From Pontibacterium granulatum (GTDB lineage: Bacteria; Pseudomonadota; Gammaproteobacteria; Pseudomonadales; Balneatricaceae): a stretch of 64,000 nucleotides of DNA. The position numbers and the translations under genes were made by a program. Every line of letters starts with the position of its first letter. Position 1 is the first letter of the stretch. The notes beneath the pieces are model-generated. The model worked only from the letters and a program-made list of their open reading frames with translations, made no database searches and was not told where the DNA came from. Of this stretch, positions 27,530-37,419 are shown piece after piece. The stretch is from NCBI RefSeq assembly GCF_029961155.1, contig NZ_JASBRH010000003.1, positions 62,001 to 126,000 on the forward strand, given 5' to 3'.

Positions 27530-28066
27530 ATGAGTGAGCTTCAGAATTTCCGCTTAATGGCCCGGTATAACCAGTGGATGAACGACACCCTTACCGAGGC
27601 TGCCGGGACACTACCGGAGACTGTTCTGCTGCAGGATCAAGGTGCATTTTTCGGATCGATCATGGGTACGCTGAACCACCTGCTAATCGGGGATATCATC
27701 TGGTTACAGCGTTTCAGCACCCACCCTTCAGGTTTCCATTCTCTACACCCTCTGGAAACCATGAAAAAACCCGCCACTCTCAACACCATGCTGTATGACG
27801 ACCTCGAAGCCTTCGCGGTTGAACGCCAGGGGTTGGATATCATTATTCAGGAGTGGTGCGAAGAACTGACCGACGCCGACCTGGAACATAACCTGCGCTA
27901 CTCCAACATGGCGGGCGTGCAATCGTGCAAACGGTTCGGTTTTCTGGTGCAGCACCTATTTAACCACCAGACCCACCACCGGGGTCAGATAACCACCCTG
28001 CTCTCCCAGCACGACGTGGATGTCGGTATCACTGACCTGCTCACACTGATCCCGGAAGCACACTGA
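27530..28066 (+). CDS. DinB-family protein
   Basis: 178 aa, four-helix DinB/YfiT fold. The expected metal-ligand histidines are present: one in GTLNHLLIGDIIWLQRF near residue 45 and two in FNHQTHHRGQITTLLSQH near 145. Members include thiol S-transferases and damage-inducible proteins; the exact reaction cannot be told from sequence. AGAGGA precedes the ATG. It ends at a terminator shared with the convergent selO gene. Confidence 0.9.
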   Translation: MSELQNFRLMARYNQWMNDTLTEAAGTLPETVLLQDQGAFFGSIMGTLNHLLIGDIIWLQRFSTHPSGFHSLHPLETMKKPATLNTMLYDDLEAFAVERQGLDIIIQEWCEELTDADLEHNLRYSNMAGVQSCKRFGFLVQHLFNHQTHHRGQITTLLSQHDVDVGITDLLTLIPEAH

Positions 28067-28090
28067 AAAACGGACAAAGACTCCACACAC

Positions 28091-28119
28091 AAAAACGCCG
28101 GTTCAAAGACCGGCGTTTT
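28091..28119. terminator. Bidirectional terminator, dinB-like / selO
   Basis: AAAACGCCGGT-TCAAAG-ACCGGCGTTTT, a perfect 11-bp stem with A and T tails, between the convergent dinB-like gene and selO. Confidence 0.95.
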
Positions 28120-28142
28120 GCGTTATATGGATCTGTTTTCTG

Positions 28143-29618
28143 TCATGATGAACAGGTCAGGCAGATAGCGCCCGCCCAATCAGGCGGCGTATCGGCAAAG
28201 CGCTGCACCTCCGGGTGATCATCGCCGGGATGACGCAACACCCCCAACAGCTGATTCACCAATACATAGTTGCCGTCATGCGCCTCGCGGATCGCCTCCT
28301 CTGCCATGTAGTTACGGAGGATGTATTTCGGGTTTACCGAGCGCATCTGTTGACGGCGAATTGGAAAACTGGCCGCTTCGGCAGCCAAGCGTTCATCATA
28401 CTGATCCAGCCACTGATCCAACACAGCGGCATCACACAGGAACGGATAGAGCAGATCGCGAGCGGCCCCCGCCCCTTCGTAATCACATAGCGTGCGGAAG
28501 AAGCGGTTAAAATCGACCTTATGCTCCGCAAAAAGGGTCAGCAACGACTCAATCAGCGCGGCATCACCCGCTTGCTCCGTCTGCAACCCCAGGCGCGCCG
28601 CGAGGCGTGCATTGCGGTACGCCACGAATTTGTGCGAGTAAGCACGCAACACAGCCTTCAGATCCTCCTCACCCACCATCGGTAAAAAGGACTCTGCCAA
28701 TGCGGTGAGATTCCACTGCACGATGTCCGGTTGCTGCTTAAAGGCGTAACGACCGGCTGTATCATTCTGGTTCGCCACAAAGTCCGGGCGATACTCGTCC
28801 AGGAAGGTGTAAGGTCCGTAGTCGAAGGTCTCACCGAGGATCGACATATTGTCGGTATTCAGAACCCCATGTACAAAGCCATACGCCTGCCACTGGGCAA
28901 CCAGTTGCGCGGTGCGCTCCGCGATCTGCTGATACATCGCCAGGTAGGGATTCTCGGCGTCTTTCACATCCGGGTAGTAACGCTCGATACAGTAATCCGC
29001 CAAACGACGCAGGTCTTCATGCTGCTTGCTGTAATAGAAGTACTCAAAGTGGCCAAAGCGGATATGACATGGAGTCACACGCAGAACGGCAGCACAGGGC
29101 TCCATGCCGTTGCGCATCACTTGCTGTGTACTGCCGATCAAGCACAACGCTCGTGTAGTGGGAATCCCTAAACCATGCATCGCTTCACTGACCAGATACT
29201 CGCGGATGCTGGAGCGCAGCACCGCACGGCCGTCACCAAAACGGGAATACCGGGTTTTACCCGCTCCCTTGAGGTGCAGGTCCCAGCGCTCGCCGTTTTG
29301 ATTCACCACTTCACCCAGCAACAAGCCACGTCCATCACCCAGGTCCGGGTTGTAGTAGCCAAACTGGTGACCGGTATACTTCATCGCGATCGGCTCGCTG
29401 CCCGGTAACAAGTTTCCGCCCCCAAAGTAGTTCGCCAGATCCGACGGATTGATCTCACAGGGGTTCAGGTCCAGCAACGCTGCCACTTCCGGGTTGAAGC
29501 TGATCAGGTGTGCATCAACCAACGGCTCAGGTGTAACACGGTGAAAGAAATGTTCTGGAAAGCGGGTATAACTGTTATCAAAGTTCAGCGTTTCCAGCGT
29601 GGCGAAAGAGTCGGACAT
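28143..29618 (-). CDS. selO: Protein adenylyltransferase SelO (YdiU family)
   Basis: Pseudokinase-fold enzyme that transfers AMP from ATP to Ser, Thr or Tyr of target proteins, linked to redox stress. 491 aa, full length. Motifs are NPDLGDGRGLLLGEV near residue 90, LKGAGKTRYSRFGDGRAVLR near 115 and FVHGVLNTDNMSILGETFDY near 247. The C terminus is CLTCSS, a Cys-x-x-Cys, where eukaryotic SelO has Cys-x-x-Sec and many bacteria keep only one Cys. The real stop is TGA directly after the final Ser, with no sign of a selenocysteine codon. Confidence 0.95.
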   Translation of the reverse strand: MSDSFATLETLNFDNSYTRFPEHFFHRVTPEPLVDAHLISFNPEVAALLDLNPCEINPSDLANYFGGGNLLPGSEPIAMKYTGHQFGYYNPDLGDGRGLLLGEVVNQNGERWDLHLKGAGKTRYSRFGDGRAVLRSSIREYLVSEAMHGLGIPTTRALCLIGSTQQVMRNGMEPCAAVLRVTPCHIRFGHFEYFYYSKQHEDLRRLADYCIERYYPDVKDAENPYLAMYQQIAERTAQLVAQWQAYGFVHGVLNTDNMSILGETFDYGPYTFLDEYRPDFVANQNDTAGRYAFKQQPDIVQWNLTALAESFLPMVGEEDLKAVLRAYSHKFVAYRNARLAARLGLQTEQAGDAALIESLLTLFAEHKVDFNRFFRTLCDYEGAGAARDLLYPFLCDAAVLDQWLDQYDERLAAEAASFPIRRQQMRSVNPKYILRNYMAEEAIREAHDGNYVLVNQLLGVLRHPGDDHPEVQRFADTPPDWAGAICLTCSS

Positions 29619-29768
29619 CCATAAAACCCCTGCTATCTAATTGCCAATTACCCTACCATTTTAATCAAGTATTTTCACCCCATAGGTTATCGGGTCATTT
29701 GGGTTTTATGGGTTCAAATACACTGTGGTAGATTTAGCGGATCGACAACCACGACCAGTGATATTACT

Positions 29769-30080
29769 TTGGAAGACGTAAGCTATCAGGAAAGGTTCTG
29801 GCAGGTGATCAGCCTGATCCCACCGGGTTCGGTGGCCACCTACGGCCAGGTGGCAGAACTGGCAGGGTTACCGCGCATGGCAAGAGCCGTCGGTCGAACC
29901 CTCAGTCAATTGCCCAAGGACTCCACCTTGCCCTGGTTCCGGGTGATCAACGCCAAAGGTGAGATCTCGTTCCCTAAAGACAGCCCCGCCTACACGCGCC
30001 AGAGGTCCTTGCTGGAAGCGGACGGGATTGTTTTTATGAACGGAAAAGTTTCACTCAAACGGTACAAGTGGCAGCCTTAA
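29769..30080 (+). CDS. Alkyltransferase-like protein (ATL, MGMT family without active cysteine)
   Basis: 103 aa. It has the DNA-binding part of O6-alkylguanine-DNA alkyltransferase: IPPGSVATYGQVAELAGLPR near residue 17 and ARAVGRTLSQLP near 38. The active site PCHRV of MGMT is replaced by PWFRV (near 55), so it cannot take up the alkyl group; ATLs flag such lesions for nucleotide excision repair. The start is TTG; no ATG exists upstream in frame, and the ribosome site is weak, so the start is the least certain part. Confidence 0.9.
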   Translation: MEDVSYQERFWQVISLIPPGSVATYGQVAELAGLPRMARAVGRTLSQLPKDSTLPWFRVINAKGEISFPKDSPAYTRQRSLLEADGIVFMNGKVSLKRYKWQP

Positions 30081-30096
30081 GGCAGCCACTTTGCGC

Positions 30097-31101
30097 TTAG
30101 AGGTGCAGCAGCGCGATCTTCAGTGGGAACTGGCCATCCGGCGATGGAAAGTCTGCTTCCGGGGTGATGATTTCATAATCCCGTATGGGACGACCGGCCT
30201 TGTTGCCACAACGCTGTACAGTATCCAGCCATTCATCCAACGGTACCTTGGCCACGTTGTTCACACAGATCAGGGTGCCGCCTTCCTTAGTTGCCAGGAG
30301 CGAGGGTTTCAGCACACTCGGGTAGTCACGTACCAGATCCACGGTGCCAAAGTAACTTTTTGCCCAACGCGGTGGATCCAGGTACACAAGATCAAACTGG
30401 CGCTCATCAATCCGTGGGAAAGGTCGCGGTTTCTGCCCACGTTTCACACGCTGCTTCACCGGCAGACCCGCATACTGTTTTACCGCAGTAAAGAAATCGC
30501 TCTGTATGAACGCGATCTGATCTTCATTCAAACCGTTAAGCTCGGCGTTTTCCCGGCCAACCTCCAGGTTACGGGTGGAAAAGTCCACGTTTACCACATC
30601 CGATGCACCGGCCTTTGCGGCACATACGCCCACTCCGCAGGTGTAAGAAAACAGGTTCAGTACGCTCTTATCCTGGGCTATCTCCACAATGCGACGACGC
30701 CCCGCACGCATATCCAGAAACAGCAATGGATCCTGTCCCATGTGCTTGCCGCGTACGCGGTATTTAACGCCTATTTCGTGCCCCACATACTCCGTACCCA
30801 GTACCCGGGAATCGTCACTGCGACGGGAGTTACTGGCACTGCGATCGTTGTAGACCACCTCTTCCGGCTCAAAAACCTGACGACAGTGTGTCTCGATCAA
30901 CGCGAGATCCTGCTCAGACACGGGCGCATGGAAACTTTGCACCAGCAACTGCGGGCCGTAACGGTCAACGGTAAGACCTGGCTCACCTTCATTTGTACCG
31001 TGAAACAGACGGTAGCAGTCGGTTTGCTCAGCGTGCAGGGATGCCAAAAGCTCGGCGCGGGCGTCTAACGCATGAGAAAGTTTGTGTTGTAGATCGTTCA
31101 T
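30097..31101 (-). CDS. SAM-dependent methyltransferase, RlmI/RlmK-like
   Basis: 334 aa, class I methyltransferase related to 23S rRNA m5C/m7G enzymes. The SAM-binding loop is LNLFSYTCGVGVCAAKAGAS near residue 170 and the catalytic-type DPP motif is VYLDPPRWAKSYFG near 240. The N-terminal part (GLTVDRYGPQLLVQSFHAPV near 42) resembles RlmI after its PUA domain, but a PUA domain is missing, so it is not RlmI itself. It follows the Lon-N gene with a 4-base ATGA overlap. Likely substrate RNA; unproven. Confidence 0.88.
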   Translation of the reverse strand: MNDLQHKLSHALDARAELLASLHAEQTDCYRLFHGTNEGEPGLTVDRYGPQLLVQSFHAPVSEQDLALIETHCRQVFEPEEVVYNDRSASNSRRSDDSRVLGTEYVGHEIGVKYRVRGKHMGQDPLLFLDMRAGRRRIVEIAQDKSVLNLFSYTCGVGVCAAKAGASDVVNVDFSTRNLEVGRENAELNGLNEDQIAFIQSDFFTAVKQYAGLPVKQRVKRGQKPRPFPRIDERQFDLVYLDPPRWAKSYFGTVDLVRDYPSVLKPSLLATKEGGTLICVNNVAKVPLDEWLDTVQRCGNKAGRPIRDYEIITPEADFPSPDGQFPLKIALLHL

Positions 31102-31682
31102 CGGGCACCTAACTGCTGCAGTAGTGATTGAATTGCCTCAAGGCGCAGGAGCGGATCATCACTTTCCAATAGCAGCTGCTTCTCGGCATGGGTAAATGGC
31201 AGGAGTTCAGCTAGCAGGTAACCCACCTGCGCGGCATCCCGGTAGTCGATATCGGTATCAAACGTCTCCACCATCGGATGCTCTTCCAGCTCCATTGCAA
31301 GCTTAACCAGCAGCTGGTATTTCTCTGCAACCAACACACCTGATGGCTCCTCAATAGGTTCACACTGGCCAACCAATAAGCTGTCTGGTTCGGCCCGGTA
31401 GTCATGAATACGAACCCGAAACTGCCCTTCCACTTCTATGCCCAGCATGTCATTGGCTTGCGGGTGCCAATCGATAACCTTGGCATAACAACCCACGCGG
31501 TAGAACGACCTGTCGCCGTTTTGAACCTTCTCTTCTGGCAAAGACTGAACAATGACAAAGCCAGTCTGATTTTGCAGCGACTCCTTTACCATCCGCAGGT
31601 AACGCGGCTCGAAAATCTGCAGAGGCATCACCGTCATGGGGTAAAGTACGACCGGAAGCGGAAAGAGAGGGAGTTCAACCAT
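31098..31682 (-). CDS. Lon N-terminal (substrate-binding) domain protein
   Basis: 194 aa, made only of the Lon protease N-terminal domain: MVELPLFPLPVVLYPMTVMP at the start and LQIFEPRYLRMVKESLQNQT next, with no ATPase or protease domain. Such stand-alone LonN proteins are common in proteobacteria and of unknown role. The ATG at 31682 is chosen since AAAGGTGG lies just upstream and the family starts here; an open frame runs further up without support. It overlaps the methyltransferase start by 4 bases. Confidence 0.9.
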   Translation of the reverse strand: MVELPLFPLPVVLYPMTVMPLQIFEPRYLRMVKESLQNQTGFVIVQSLPEEKVQNGDRSFYRVGCYAKVIDWHPQANDMLGIEVEGQFRVRIHDYRAEPDSLLVGQCEPIEEPSGVLVAEKYQLLVKLAMELEEHPMVETFDTDIDYRDAAQVGYLLAELLPFTHAEKQLLLESDDPLLRLEAIQSLLQQLGAR

Positions 31683-31924
31683 AAGACCACCTTTAGCTGG
31701 GGATGGCAGTATAACAGAGGGTTTATAAAGCGACGCGCTAAAACGCAAAAAGGGCAGCCAGAGCCACCCTCCATTTGAGATTGCGTATTGAGTGTTCCTC
31801 AACAAACAATCTCATCGTGTATTCCATGCTGTGTCGGAAAACACTGTTGTGGATCTACCCCACATTTTCGCTGCCGCCGGACCGGTGCTGAGCATTCTGC
31901 TCCATACCCGCCCGACGGCGAAAT

Positions 31925-32140
31925 TTATTTTTGCTTCTCCCGTTGGCAGAGCCTCACCTTCAACTCCTTCTCAGTGGCCACAAGATCGTCTTCAGGCACT
32001 ACGACACCGTTTTCGATACGAAGACCGATATCTTTTAACTGTGCGGACGAGAGGTCGCGCAGTTCATAGTATGTCTGGCGCTGCTTCAGGGCGATGTTCA
32101 GTTTACGGAAACAAGATACAAACAGAGCAAAAACAGTCAT
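31925..32140 (-). CDS. DUF1127 (YjiS-like) small protein
   Basis: 71 aa, ending in the arginine/lysine-rich DUF1127 segment: RQTYYELRDLSSAQLKDIGL near residue 21. An N-terminal hydrophobic-basic stretch precedes it. DUF1127 proteins are small regulators, some binding RNA in alphaproteobacteria; here the role is unknown. The GGAG ribosome site 6 bases before the ATG is entirely inside a perfect hairpin formed by its own leader, so translation is probably gated. The spacer 31683-31924 to the LonN gene holds nothing else visible. Confidence 0.85.
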   Translation of the reverse strand: MTVFALFVSCFRKLNIALKQRQTYYELRDLSSAQLKDIGLRIENGVVVPEDDLVATEKELKVRLCQREKQK

Positions 32141-32141
32141 G

Positions 32142-32186
32142 GTTTTCTCCTTTGGATTTAAGCCCGGAACGCTTAGAGGAGAAAAC
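32142..32186 (-). promoter_or_regulatory. SD-sequestering hairpin in the DUF1127 mRNA leader
   Basis: On the minus strand GTTTTCTCC (32186-32178) is the exact complement of GGAGAAAAC (32150-32142), which is the ribosome site ending one base before the ATG at 32140. Inside, TAAGC/GCTTA (32175-32171 with 32163-32159) forms a second stem with a 7-base loop. In the closed form the Shine-Dalgarno cannot pair with 16S rRNA. The rest of 32187-32422 has no gene and must hold the promoter. Confidence 0.7.
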
Positions 32187-32422
32187 AGAAGATAAGAGCA
32201 TTCAGATTCACCGCGAAGAGTTCCGCGGCTACAGGGTGGTTTAAACGATCAGATAGCACGCAGACAGGCAGAAGTACGCTTATGCCAAGGGGCAGAAACG
32301 TGAGACATAATATTTCGCTGAGACGTATGCAGCTGGAACATTACGTTGCCTATCCAAAAGGTTGATATCTGAGAAAGACCGATTTCACCGTTTCAGTGCA
32401 AACAAGTCAAGCCTTCAAAAAC

Positions 32423-32448
32423 AAAAAAGGCAGCCGAAGCTGCCTTTT
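32423..32448. terminator. sucD terminator
   Basis: AAAAGGCAGC-CGAA-GCTGCCTTTT perfect hairpin 23 bases past the sucD stop, closing the TCA operon; A and T tracts on both sides let it work in both directions. Confidence 0.93.
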
Positions 32449-32470
32449 CTCAGAACTGAATGGTCAGCAA

Positions 32471-33343
32471 TTACCAGCCAGTTACTTCTTTCAGTGCGTC
32501 GCCGATCTGAGCTAGGGAACGTACAGTCTTAACGCCTGCATCTTCCAGAGCTGCAAATTTCTCGTCAGCAGTACCTTTACCGCCAGAGATGATCGCACCG
32601 GCGTGACCCATACGCTTACCCGCTGGAGCAGTTACACCAGCAATGTAAGAAACTACAGGCTTAGTTACGTTTGCTTTGATGTAAGCAGCCGCTTCTTCTT
32701 CTGCAGTACCACCGATCTCACCGATCATTACGATCGCTTCGGTCTGTGGGTCGTTCTGGAACATTTCCAGAATGTCGATGAAGTTAGAACCTGGGATCGG
32801 ATCACCACCGATACCTACACAGGTAGACTGACCGAAACCGTAGTCAGTAGTCTGCTTAACAGCTTCGTAAGTCAGAGTACCGGAACGGGATACGATACCT
32901 ACTTTACCCGGCAGGTGGATGTGACCTGGCATGATACCGATCTTACATTCGCCCGGAGTGATAACACCTGGGCAGTTAGGACCGATCAGGCGAACGCCCA
33001 GCTCGTCACACTTAACTTTACACTCCAGCATATCCATTACTGGGATGTGCTCAGTGATACATACGATCAGTTTGATACCTGCGTTCGCAGCTTCCAGGAT
33101 GGAATCCTTACAGAAAGGAGCTGGTACGTAGATAACGGAAGCGTCAGCGCCTGTTGCTTCAACAGCTTCAGCAACAGTGTTGAACACAGGCAGGCCCAGG
33201 TGCTCAGTACCACCTTTGCCTGGAGTTACACCACCCACCATCTGAGTGCCGTAAGCGATAGCCTGTTCAGAGTGGAAGGTACCCTGACCACCAGTGAAAC
33301 CCTGACAGATTACTTTGGTGTCTTTGTTAATCAGAACGGACAT
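32471..33343 (-). CDS. sucD: Succinate--CoA ligase subunit alpha
   Basis: Converts succinyl-CoA to succinate with nucleotide phosphorylation, with SucC. 290 aa. The CoA-binding Rossmann fold starts [20 protein letters not shown] near residue 15. The phosphohistidine is in [20 protein letters not shown] near 241. Its ATG shares a base with the sucC stop (TAATG), so the two are translationally coupled. Confidence 0.98.
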   Translation of the reverse strand: MSVLINKDTKVICQGFTGGQGTFHSEQAIAYGTQMVGGVTPGKGGTEHLGLPVFNTVAEAVEATGADASVIYVPAPFCKDSILEAANAGIKLIVCITEHIPVMDMLECKVKCDELGVRLIGPNCPGVITPGECKIGIMPGHIHLPGKVGIVSRSGTLTYEAVKQTTDYGFGQSTCVGIGGDPIPGSNFIDILEMFQNDPQTEAIVMIGEIGGTAEEEAAAYIKANVTKPVVSYIAGVTAPAGKRMGHAGAIISGGKGTADEKFAALEDAGVKTVRSLAQIGDALKEVTGW

Positions 33344-34509
33344 TATTTACCCTCCGCTGCTTTAACTGCCTGCTGAGCTGCGTCAGTCAGGCTGGTTGCC
33401 GCGATGATATCCAGGCCAGATTCCGCCAGAAGCTTGGAGCCCAGATCAGCATTGTTACCTTCCAGACGTACAACAACTGGTACGTTTACGCCTACTTCCT
33501 TAACTGCACCGATGATACCTTCTGCGATCAGGTCGCAACGAACGATACCGCCGAAGATGTTAACCAGTACGGTTTTCACCTTGTCGTCAGCCAGGATCAG
33601 CTTGAATGCTTCGGTAACACGCTCTTTAGTCGCGCCGCCACCAACGTCCAGGAAGTTAGCTGGGAAGCCACCGTGCAGAGCCACGATGTCCATAGTACCC
33701 ATTGCCAGGCCAGCACCGTTAACCATGCAGCCGATGGTACCATCCAGGGCTACGTAGTTCAGATCCCACTCAGCAGCGTGCGCTTCGCGCTCGTCTTCCT
33801 GAGATGGATCGTGCATAGCCTGCAGATCTTTGTGGCGGTATACAGCGTTACCGTCGATTACCACTTTAGCGTCCAGACAGTGCAGGTTGCCTTCGTCAGT
33901 GATAACCAGTGGGTTGATTTCCAGCAGTGCCAGGTCTTTTTCCTGGAACATCTGCGCCAGACCCAGGAAGATCTTAACGAACTGCTTAATCTGGTCGCCC
34001 TGCAGGCCCAGTTTGAAAGCCAGCTCGCGACCCTGGTATGGCTGTGCACCAGTCAGAGGATCGATAGTTGCTTTCAGGATTTTTTCTGGAGTTTCTTCTG
34101 CAACCTTCTCGATTTCCACGCCACCTTCAGTAGATGCCATGAATACGATGCGGCGAGTAGAACGGTCTACAACCGCACCCAGGTACAGCTCGGAAGCGAT
34201 ATCTGTGCAGGTCTCAACCAGAATTTTGGATACTGGCTGACCGTTTTCGTCAGTCTGGTAGGTCACCAGGTTTTTGCCCAGCCAGTTTGCAGCGAATTCC
34301 TGCGCTTCCGCAGGGCTGTCTACCAGCTTAACGCCGCCCGCTTTACCGCGGCCGCCGGCGTGCACCTGGGCTTTAACTACCCACTTGTCACCGCCAATTG
34401 TAGTTGCTGCTTCTGCTGCAGCTTCCGGAGTATCTACCGCGATTCCTTTGGAAACCGGCAGACCATATTCGGCAAACAGTTGTTTACCCTGGTACTCGTG
34501 AAGGTTCAT
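33343..34509 (-). CDS. sucC: Succinate--CoA ligase subunit beta
   Basis: ATP-grasp subunit carrying the nucleotide site; 388 aa, standard length. It starts [20 protein letters not shown], with [20 protein letters not shown] near residue 43 and the conserved [13 protein letters not shown] near 264. It is separated from lpdA by 152 bases with no evident terminator, so it may belong to the suc operon or have its own promoter. Confidence 0.98.
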   Translation of the reverse strand: MNLHEYQGKQLFAEYGLPVSKGIAVDTPEAAAEAATTIGGDKWVVKAQVHAGGRGKAGGVKLVDSPAEAQEFAANWLGKNLVTYQTDENGQPVSKILVETCTDIASELYLGAVVDRSTRRIVFMASTEGGVEIEKVAEETPEKILKATIDPLTGAQPYQGRELAFKLGLQGDQIKQFVKIFLGLAQMFQEKDLALLEINPLVITDEGNLHCLDAKVVIDGNAVYRHKDLQAMHDPSQEDEREAHAAEWDLNYVALDGTIGCMVNGAGLAMGTMDIVALHGGFPANFLDVGGGATKERVTEAFKLILADDKVKTVLVNIFGGIVRCDLIAEGIIGAVKEVGVNVPVVVRLEGNNADLGSKLLAESGLDIIAATSLTDAAQQAVKAAEGK

Positions 34510-34661
34510 GCTCTAATCCGTTGTGTTGTCACTAGTGTGTGTTTCTGCAACGCAGTATGGAGAGATTACGTTGTTGCAGCCCTGTTGGGATCTCAACGAC
34601 AAACTCAGAATCGACCGGATACCCCCGAAATGATACCCGGCCGACAGTTTAAAACGTCAGG

Positions 34662-36107
<1,446 letters not shown>

Positions 36108-36148
36108 TTACCTATCCTATCAATTCACTCGTTATAATTTGGGCTGAC

Positions 36149-37369
36149 TTAGACTTCCAGCAGCATACGTGCAGGATCTTCCAGAAGGTCTTTAATAGTC
36201 ACGAGGAATTGTACAGCTTCCTTGCCATCAATCATACGGTGGTCGTATGACAGGGCCAGGTACATCATTGGCAGGATTTCAACCTGACCGTTAACCGCCA
36301 TTGGACGCTCCTGGATCTTGTGCATACCCAGGATTGCAGTCTGAGGTGGGTTCAGGATAGGGGTAGACATCAGGGAACCGAATACACCACCGTTAGTGAT
36401 GGTGAACGTACCGCCCTGCATGTCGTCCATACCCAGCTTGCCTTCGCGACCACGCTTACCGAAGTCAGCGATAGTTGCTTCAACGTCAGCCAGGCTCATG
36501 CTGTCGGTGTCACGCAGCACAGGCACCATCAGACCACGATCGGTAGATACTGCTACACCGATGTCCTGGTAGCCGTGGTAAACCATGTCGTTGCCGTCGA
36601 TAGACGCGTTTACAGCCGGGAATTTCTTCAGCGCTTCAGTAGCCGCTTTTACGAAGAAGGACATGAAGCCCAGACGAGTACCGTTGTGGGTTTTCTCGAA
36701 CAGGTCTTTGTACTGCTTACGCAGTTCCATAACCGGCTTCATGTTGACTTCGTTGTAAGTGGTCAGCATCGCAGCGTTCTGCTGTGCTTCAACCAGACGC
36801 TTGGCGATGGTTGCACGCAGACGAGTCATAGGAACGCGCTTCTCTACGCGATCGCCTGCCGCGATGTTCAGAGCCGCAGCAGTTGCAGATGCAGCTGGAG
36901 CAGGCGCTGCTGCAGCTGCAGCTGGAGCGGGAGCTGCAGCAGGTTTGTTTTTCAGGAAGTTCTGTACGTCTTCCTTAGTGATACCGCCGTTTTTGCCGGT
37001 ACCCGGGATCTGGGATGCATCCAGACCGTTTTCATCGATCAGTTTGCGTGCTGCAGGACCGATCTTATCAGCGTCACCAGCTGGCGCTGCTTCTGCAGTT
37101 GCTTCAGCCGCAGGTGCTGCTGCACCCGCTGCGCCTGCAGTGAAGGTTGCCAGTACTTCTTCGCTCAGTACGGTGTCACCTTCGCCTTTCAGGATCTCTG
37201 TAACAACACCGTCTTCTGGTGCTACTACTTCCAGAACGACTTTGTCAGTTTCGATGTCTACGATCAGTTCGTCCGCAGAGCATGCTTCACCTGGCTGTTT
37301 GTGCCAAGTTGCAACTGTACCGTCTGCTACTGATTCAGGGAAAGTCGGCGCTTTGATTTCGATGGACAT
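36149..37369 (-). CDS. sucB: 2-Oxoglutarate dehydrogenase E2, dihydrolipoyllysine succinyltransferase
   Basis: 406 aa with one N-terminal lipoyl domain (lipoyl lysine in [17 protein letters not shown] near residue 43), a short E1/E3-binding domain ([20 protein letters not shown] near 106), an Ala/Pro-rich linker near 145-165, and the catalytic domain ending [20 protein letters not shown] with the active His-Asp. Gene order sucA-sucB-lpdA. The 50-base gap to sucA shows no terminator. Confidence 0.98.
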   Translation of the reverse strand: MSIEIKAPTFPESVADGTVATWHKQPGEACSADELIVDIETDKVVLEVVAPEDGVVTEILKGEGDTVLSEEVLATFTAGAAGAAAPAAEATAEAAPAGDADKIGPAARKLIDENGLDASQIPGTGKNGGITKEDVQNFLKNKPAAAPAPAAAAAAPAPAASATAAALNIAAGDRVEKRVPMTRLRATIAKRLVEAQQNAAMLTTYNEVNMKPVMELRKQYKDLFEKTHNGTRLGFMSFFVKAATEALKKFPAVNASIDGNDMVYHGYQDIGVAVSTDRGLMVPVLRDTDSMSLADVEATIADFGKRGREGKLGMDDMQGGTFTITNGGVFGSLMSTPILNPPQTAILGMHKIQERPMAVNGQVEILPMMYLALSYDHRMIDGKEAVQFLVTIKDLLEDPARMLLEV

Positions 37370-37419
37370 GTTTTTTCCTTTACCGTTGCTCCGTCGGGTG
37401 ATTACTTTCGATCACCCGA

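Noticed and set aside
31792-32244. 150-codon plus-strand frame over the DUF1127 gene
   Set aside because: Antisense to the DUF1127 gene and its leader; composition is that of a shadow frame.
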